From an uncultured Clostridia bacterium (GTDB lineage: Bacteria > Bacillota > Clostridia > Oscillospirales > Acutalibacteraceae): a stretch of DNA of 6,632 bases. The position numbers and the translations under genes are program-made. Of the stretch, positions 4,901 to 6,632 are shown one piece after another. Position 1 is the stretch's first letter, and every line of letters starts with the position of its first letter. The notes under the pieces were generated by a model, which saw only the letters and a program-made list of their open reading frames with translations, made no database searches and had not been told where the DNA came from. Location of the stretch: NCBI GenBank assembly GCA_947165115.1, contig CAMUZD010000091.1, positions 1-6,632 on the forward strand, read 5' to 3'.

Positions 4901-6632
4901 TGATCATCTGGCCGAGAGACACGTTATTCAGGAAAGCGTCAATGGTAGTGATGCTGCTCTTGAATACGCTCGGGAAGAGAAGATCGAATACTCTGTGAAC
5001 GGTGTCAACAAGGACTTTCTCTATTGAGTCGCTTGCGAATGCACCGTTTGAGTTTCTGTCGAAAATCTTGAATATATTGGTGAAGTTAAGGTCAACAATC
5101 GGGTATAACAGATAATCGAAGATAAACGATTTGGCTACCTGAGTCTGACCTGCGATTTCACCGCTTATCCAGGGGCTGCTGCCCGCTTTAATCGGGATAA
5201 TTGAATTGATAACCGTATCGAGATCATTCCAGAGGCTGTTCTCGGTTGCGGAAGTAAGAAGCTGAGGATTGATGCCGGCAAGGATATTACCATACTGGGT
5301 GTCTGTGTAGGTCTTGACTGCCCATTTGGCGATGGTTGCGGCCGAAGTGCCGTAATTACCGCCGTTTCCAAGATAACCTACAAGGCCGGTATTGTTGGTA
5401 GTTCCGTTATTGACAAGGCCGGTGCCTTCTGATTCATTGGTATCGAGCTCGGCATTGATCTTATATGCCGCAACATCCATCAGGATGGCAAGCGCCTTCT
5501 CAACCTTCTGCTGAGTGGTGGCGTTCGCAGCAACTGTGTAAGTGAACTGCGGAATATCCTGATATGCGAGCTGCTTGCAAGCCTCAAGACCGACATCGGC
5601 AATAGTCTCATTGCCGGTTTCGTCAATCCACATATAATCAACATTAGCATTGATTACGCTTCTCGCAACATAGGAGAGAAGCTGCTGCGGGCTCATATAA
5701 GTAAGCTCATCAGGGGTCTTATAAACGCCTTTTCTGATAAGAAGATCGGAGAAGAACTCCTGCTCTGTAACCTGAAGAAGGAACTTGACAACATTGACGG
5801 CGTTCTGAGTGATATTGGTATTGTCGCCGTAAATCCAGTCAAACGACCGGGTTACCTGAACATTATTTGAATCCGTGCCTGTCCAGGTGAAAGTCAGAAC
5901 ATCTCCGTCCTGAAGAGTCTGGTTTGTGTATTCCGTTGTCGTTCCATTCAATGTGCATGTTGCTTTAAGAACCTTCGGAAGAATCTGAGTGGCGTTTCTG
6001 TTGAGGTTCGGAATGAAGAGCTGACCGGAAGCAAGAGTAACTCTCGGAACTTCGAATGTATCAACATCGAAGAGTTCGAAGATCTTGCTCTCCTCGGTAT
6101 TGATGCCGCCCTCGGGTTCTTCGCCCATATACATATAGTCATAGGTTTCGCTTCTGAGTCTTTCGCCTGTTACTTCATCATAAACGGGCTGGCCGTTTTC
6201 GTCCTTTGCCCATTCCTCGGTCTTGGCGGGATCGAAGTAATATCCGAGTTTCTCGCGAAGCCATCTCTTGGTGATTCTGTTAAGAACCGGAACCGCTATG
6301 TTATTGTAAGCATAGAGAAGGAGAGGCTCAACGAATTCATAAGTCGGGGTGCCGTTTACGCTCATGCTGTAAACGTCGACTCTGGTGTAGGAAGCCTGGG
6401 GAGCTGCCGCACCGTTGGCAACGCGGATGGCATCGCCGAGAGTCTGGGTTACCCAGCGGTCGGGATGAACATAGCCGTAGTAGTCATATGTGGCAGTATC
6501 TGCCTCGGCATCAGTAACAAGAGCGCCGTTTGCGCTGCCTACATGGAACTCATATTCGGAATAAACAACATTGGAAGAGGTGTTGTCTTCGGAATAGAAG
6601 AGATCGTCAAGCTTTTTCCACTCGCCGAGAAC
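1941..6632 (-). CDS. Large secreted modular protein with C-terminal type I dockerin (5' end beyond window)
   Basis: The frame is open from the right edge to a TAG at 1943-1941, giving 1563 visible residues (numbered here from the codon at 6632). The Met at 6365 is residue 90 and not the start: it lacks a ribosome binding site and the frame continues upstream. The true start and the expected signal peptide are outside the window. Visible order: unassigned N-terminal region (1-460); hydrophobic helical block (about 465-637); beta-rich region (about 655-930); helical region with FIVAR-like repeats (about 930-1340); GGGGDDPPP linker (1345 on); acidic Tyr-rich strip (1391-1425); pre-dockerin beta module (1419-1487); dockerin (1488-1548); 15-residue tail. 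No glycosidase, protease or other catalytic signature was recognised, and there is no LPXTG or SLH anchor at the C-terminus. Dockerins bind cohesins, so the protein probably docks non-covalently to a scaffold or surface protein. The overall function is unknown. It lies 79 bases upstream of another secreted-protein gene, probably in one operon. Confidence 0.93.
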   Translation of the reverse strand, partial: VLGEWKKLDDLFYSEDNTSSNVVYSEYEFHVGSANGALVTDAEADTATYDYYGYVHPDRWVTQTLGDAIRVANGAAAPQASYTRVDVYSMSVNGTPTYEFVEPLLLYAYNNIAVPVLNRITKRWLREKLGYYFDPAKTEEWAKDENGQPVYDEVTGERLRSETYDYMYMGEEPEGGINTEESKIFELFDVDTFEVPRVTLASGQLFIPNLNRNATQILPKVLKATCTLNGTTTEYTNQTLQDGDVLTFTWTGTDSNNVQVTRSFDWIYGDNTNITQNAVNVVKFLLQVTEQEFFSDLLIRKGVYKTPDELTYMSPQQLLSYVARSVINANVDYMWIDETGNETIADVGLEACKQLAYQDIPQFTYTVAANATTQQKVEKALAILMDVAAYKINAELDTNESEGTGLVNNGTTNNTGLVGYLGNGGNYGTSAATIAKWAVKTYTDTQYGNILAGINPQLLTSATENSLWNDLDTVINSIIPIKAGSSPWISGEIAGQTQVAKSFIFDYLLYPIVDLNFTNIFKIFDRNSNGAFASDSIEKVLVDTVHRVFDLLFPSVFKSSITTIDAFLNNVSLGQMISDLACTLSATGSYAGLANTGTINGRGKCIVEFALPIVCMILGLSDTQEFKELENYAPSVFSTANGNSTEKFLIYNGSTGVNTSYKNSSGQRVIDKLYTYKIKGAGASVVGGGDLTVSGVPADYQLAAGASKEVTVSGFHDGDLIAITFEYEILDETGTALKKPGEDVSATLTSKKYVYATDNDKSDDEALVSVGFNGGTIEYPTDIFVSGGLSSPIQGYAFRYTDNNSNSSKDVTVSSVSVTAANGHSDWITRTDKQSSYTQTAAGKGGTYVFSPFKVADAAYHESYKYAKDTDGKVIYDETTGLPEIIGVDTDALDAEKNEYFVPNGSYTITTVFSAPGASSVTITTRVHLYNDWGLSGLLNSAIAANRSSASLDETGNGYLNAYNAAVESTAAFLLPPRNNDSGFSGADFDTWVNLTTGNNRNGNYNNKYAQYYAALYYQVERIRPHSAGSDAESMWTTMNGLYPYNFVRRSASFDGTTAYYKDYYEYDDLIHYGYAKGKPYGMGQRNYLGHTYQAFKDAANYANGLIDRQLKYIDGDPDTWADVPVNDRTGRIEAYTNAVEDAKSNAISSVEAAYAIHRANLMYERLRELPIQTGANSKLQWAVNRFGDINDFSSYSNSSKVAYQKAVAFANGTLNESTSTPERINRAMVELINAWKGLVQGADYTAINNAVANAKTFIQAAPLNGKGLVNGKVAAEDRIDGLAAQQQVYTAASYAAYLRAVKAGEKLIDDKAAGEDLGINDQYIIDNAALAISDAYNALAPYSGGGGDDPPPAAEPSATLLDENGIYDTFGDAFRSGVGNGEYFPVIDDEILGYYDYYEIEGGTYYVYSEDEGDYVEVDYSETGVDGVIYGLPDGFDDTTLADIFNVENATITVAQATEGFYGSGSLVIIKDLDGQVYKCYMAMYRGDLNGDGQINSADINILTFFNSSVEGYYYDEENRYLQAAMDVDGDGAANAVDMNALVYYISCDTDFNQATGERFEV
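1989..2171 (-). other. Type I dockerin domain
   Basis: Visible residues 1488-1548. Two EF-hand-like calcium loops are complete: the first reads DLNGDGQINSAD (ligands D1, N3, D5, Q7 backbone, N9, D12) and the second DVDGDGAANAVD (D1, D3, D5, N9, D12). Each is followed by a short helix (INILTFF and MNALVYY). The first residues of the two loops are 39 residues apart, more than the roughly 32 of classical Clostridium thermocellum dockerins, because of an insert containing YYYDEENRY. At the usual cohesin-recognition positions 10-11 the pairs are S-A in the first repeat and A-V in the second, rather than S-T in both. Confidence 0.95.
2172..2378 (-). other. Pre-dockerin beta module
   Basis: Visible residues 1419-1487 run directly into the dockerin. 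Key features are VDYSETGVDGVIYGLPDGF, then TTLADIFNVENATI, then GSGSLVIIKDLDGQVY and a last strand before GDLNGDG. The order 'DY..., IYGL..G.....L...F', 'GtGs.v...D..G' and 'FGD(L/V)NGDG' is a pattern I recognise from many dockerin proteins of gut Clostridia, where a small beta module sits immediately before the dockerin. It may be a spacer or may stabilise the dockerin, as X modules do. I do not know a formal family name for it. Confidence 0.6.
2562..2600 (-). other. Gly/Pro-rich interdomain linker
   Basis: Visible residues from 1345 read GGGGDDPPPAAEP. Such short flexible linkers typically separate the functional part of an extracellular protein from the C-terminal dockerin section. It divides the helical FIVAR-like region from the acidic Tyr-rich strip, the beta module and the dockerin. 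Confidence 0.8.
2613..2765 (-). other. Second FIVAR-like helical repeat
   Basis: Visible residues 1290-1340. It starts YTAASYAAYLRAVKAGEKLI and ends with DNAALAISDAYNAL, again giving the Y-T-x-x-S-Y-x-x-Y first helix and an alanine-rich second helix. A longer loop (DDKAAGEDLGINDQYI) separates the helices. It is followed at once by the GGGGDDPPP linker, so it ends the helical part of the protein. A weaker candidate of the same kind lies near 3700-3760 (GYLNAYNAAVESTAAFLL). Confidence 0.6.
2913..3047 (-). other. FIVAR-like helical repeat
   Basis: Visible residues 1196-1240. The segment begins YSNSSKVAYQKAVAFANGTL, continues with STPERINRAMVELINAWKGL, and has the two-helix pattern of FIVAR repeats (a Y-x-x-x-S start, an A-rich first helix, a short loop, then a second helix ending A..-L). 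FIVAR modules occur in large surface proteins of Gram-positive bacteria, where they have been linked to sugar or matrix binding or act as spacers. Assignment is by pattern only. Confidence 0.6.
4722..5240 (-). other. Hydrophobic helical block, possible uncharacterised extracellular domain
   Basis: Visible residues about 465-637. Notable points in order: NSLWNDLDTVINSIIPI, a W-I motif, FIFDYLLYPIVDLNFTNIFKI, IEKVLVDTVHRVFDLLFPSVF, TIDAFLNN, ISDLACTL, then ALPIVCMILGLSDTQEFKEL. It looks like a bundle of amphipathic helices. The spacing W-LD--I--I-P ... LFP-VF ... IDAFL ... LP-V--ILGL is distinctive, and I have the impression that similar strings occur in other large Clostridia surface proteins, but I cannot name a family. 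The hydrophobic stretches are broken by charged residues and are not clear membrane spans. Confidence 0.4.

Noticed and set aside
5017..5070. FDRNSNGAFASDSIE as an extra EF-hand or third dockerin loop in the dockerin protein
   Set aside because: The spacing is one residue short for a dockerin calcium loop (the Asp is at position 11, not 12) and there is no partner loop. It is more likely a turn inside the helical block.
6363..6365. ATG as the start of the dockerin protein
   Set aside because: There is no ribosome binding site or signal peptide at this position, and the same frame is open and protein-like for 89 further codons to the window edge.
1..6632. CRISPR arrays, tRNA or rRNA genes, insertion sequences, riboswitches
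   Set aside because: The window is almost wholly two coding frames. The repeats present are protein-coding and in frame, and no direct-repeat/spacer array, tRNA fold or transposase-like frame was seen.

Overview
The window holds two long, incomplete genes, both on the minus strand and read right to left. Between them they cover all of it except a 79-base gap at 1862-1940. Both encode large extracellular modular proteins. The organism is most likely an anaerobic gut or rumen Clostridia member of the Oscillospiraceae/Ruminococcaceae type. This is an inference from a type I dockerin, FIVAR-like helical repeats, InlB/Listeria-Bacteroides (Flg_new) repeats, a strong AAGGAGG ribosome binding site, a Gram-positive-style signal peptide and moderate GC by eye. 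No rRNA or other taxonomic marker is present.

Right part (6632 down to 1941): one open frame of 1563 visible codons enters from the right edge and ends at a TAG. The ATG at 6365 is internal, because the same frame is open for 89 more codons up to the edge. In order, the protein shows an unassigned N-terminal part, a long hydrophobic helical block that may be an undescribed domain, a beta-rich section, a helical section with FIVAR-like repeats, a Gly/Pro linker, an acidic tyrosine-rich strip, a small beta module of the kind often found just before dockerins in Clostridia, and a C-terminal dockerin with two complete calcium loops. No catalytic domain is recognised.

Gap (1862-1940): it holds a perfect 9-bp GC-rich stem-loop 15 bases after the upstream stop, and a strong ribosome binding site for the downstream gene. 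No convincing promoter is visible, so the two genes are probably co-transcribed.

Left part (1861 down to 1): the start and signal peptide of a second secreted protein are present, but its 3' end lies beyond the left edge. I translated all 620 codons and found no stop. After the signal peptide comes a region of about 330 residues whose pattern resembles a divergent cohesin-like beta-sandwich, followed by at least four InlB/Flg_new-type repeats, two of them nearly identical at DNA level.

The most interesting reading is that a dockerin-bearing protein and a protein with a cohesin-like domain are encoded side by side, possibly as partners in a cell-surface assembly that need not be a cellulosome. 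This is a hypothesis; the cohesin resemblance is from pattern only.
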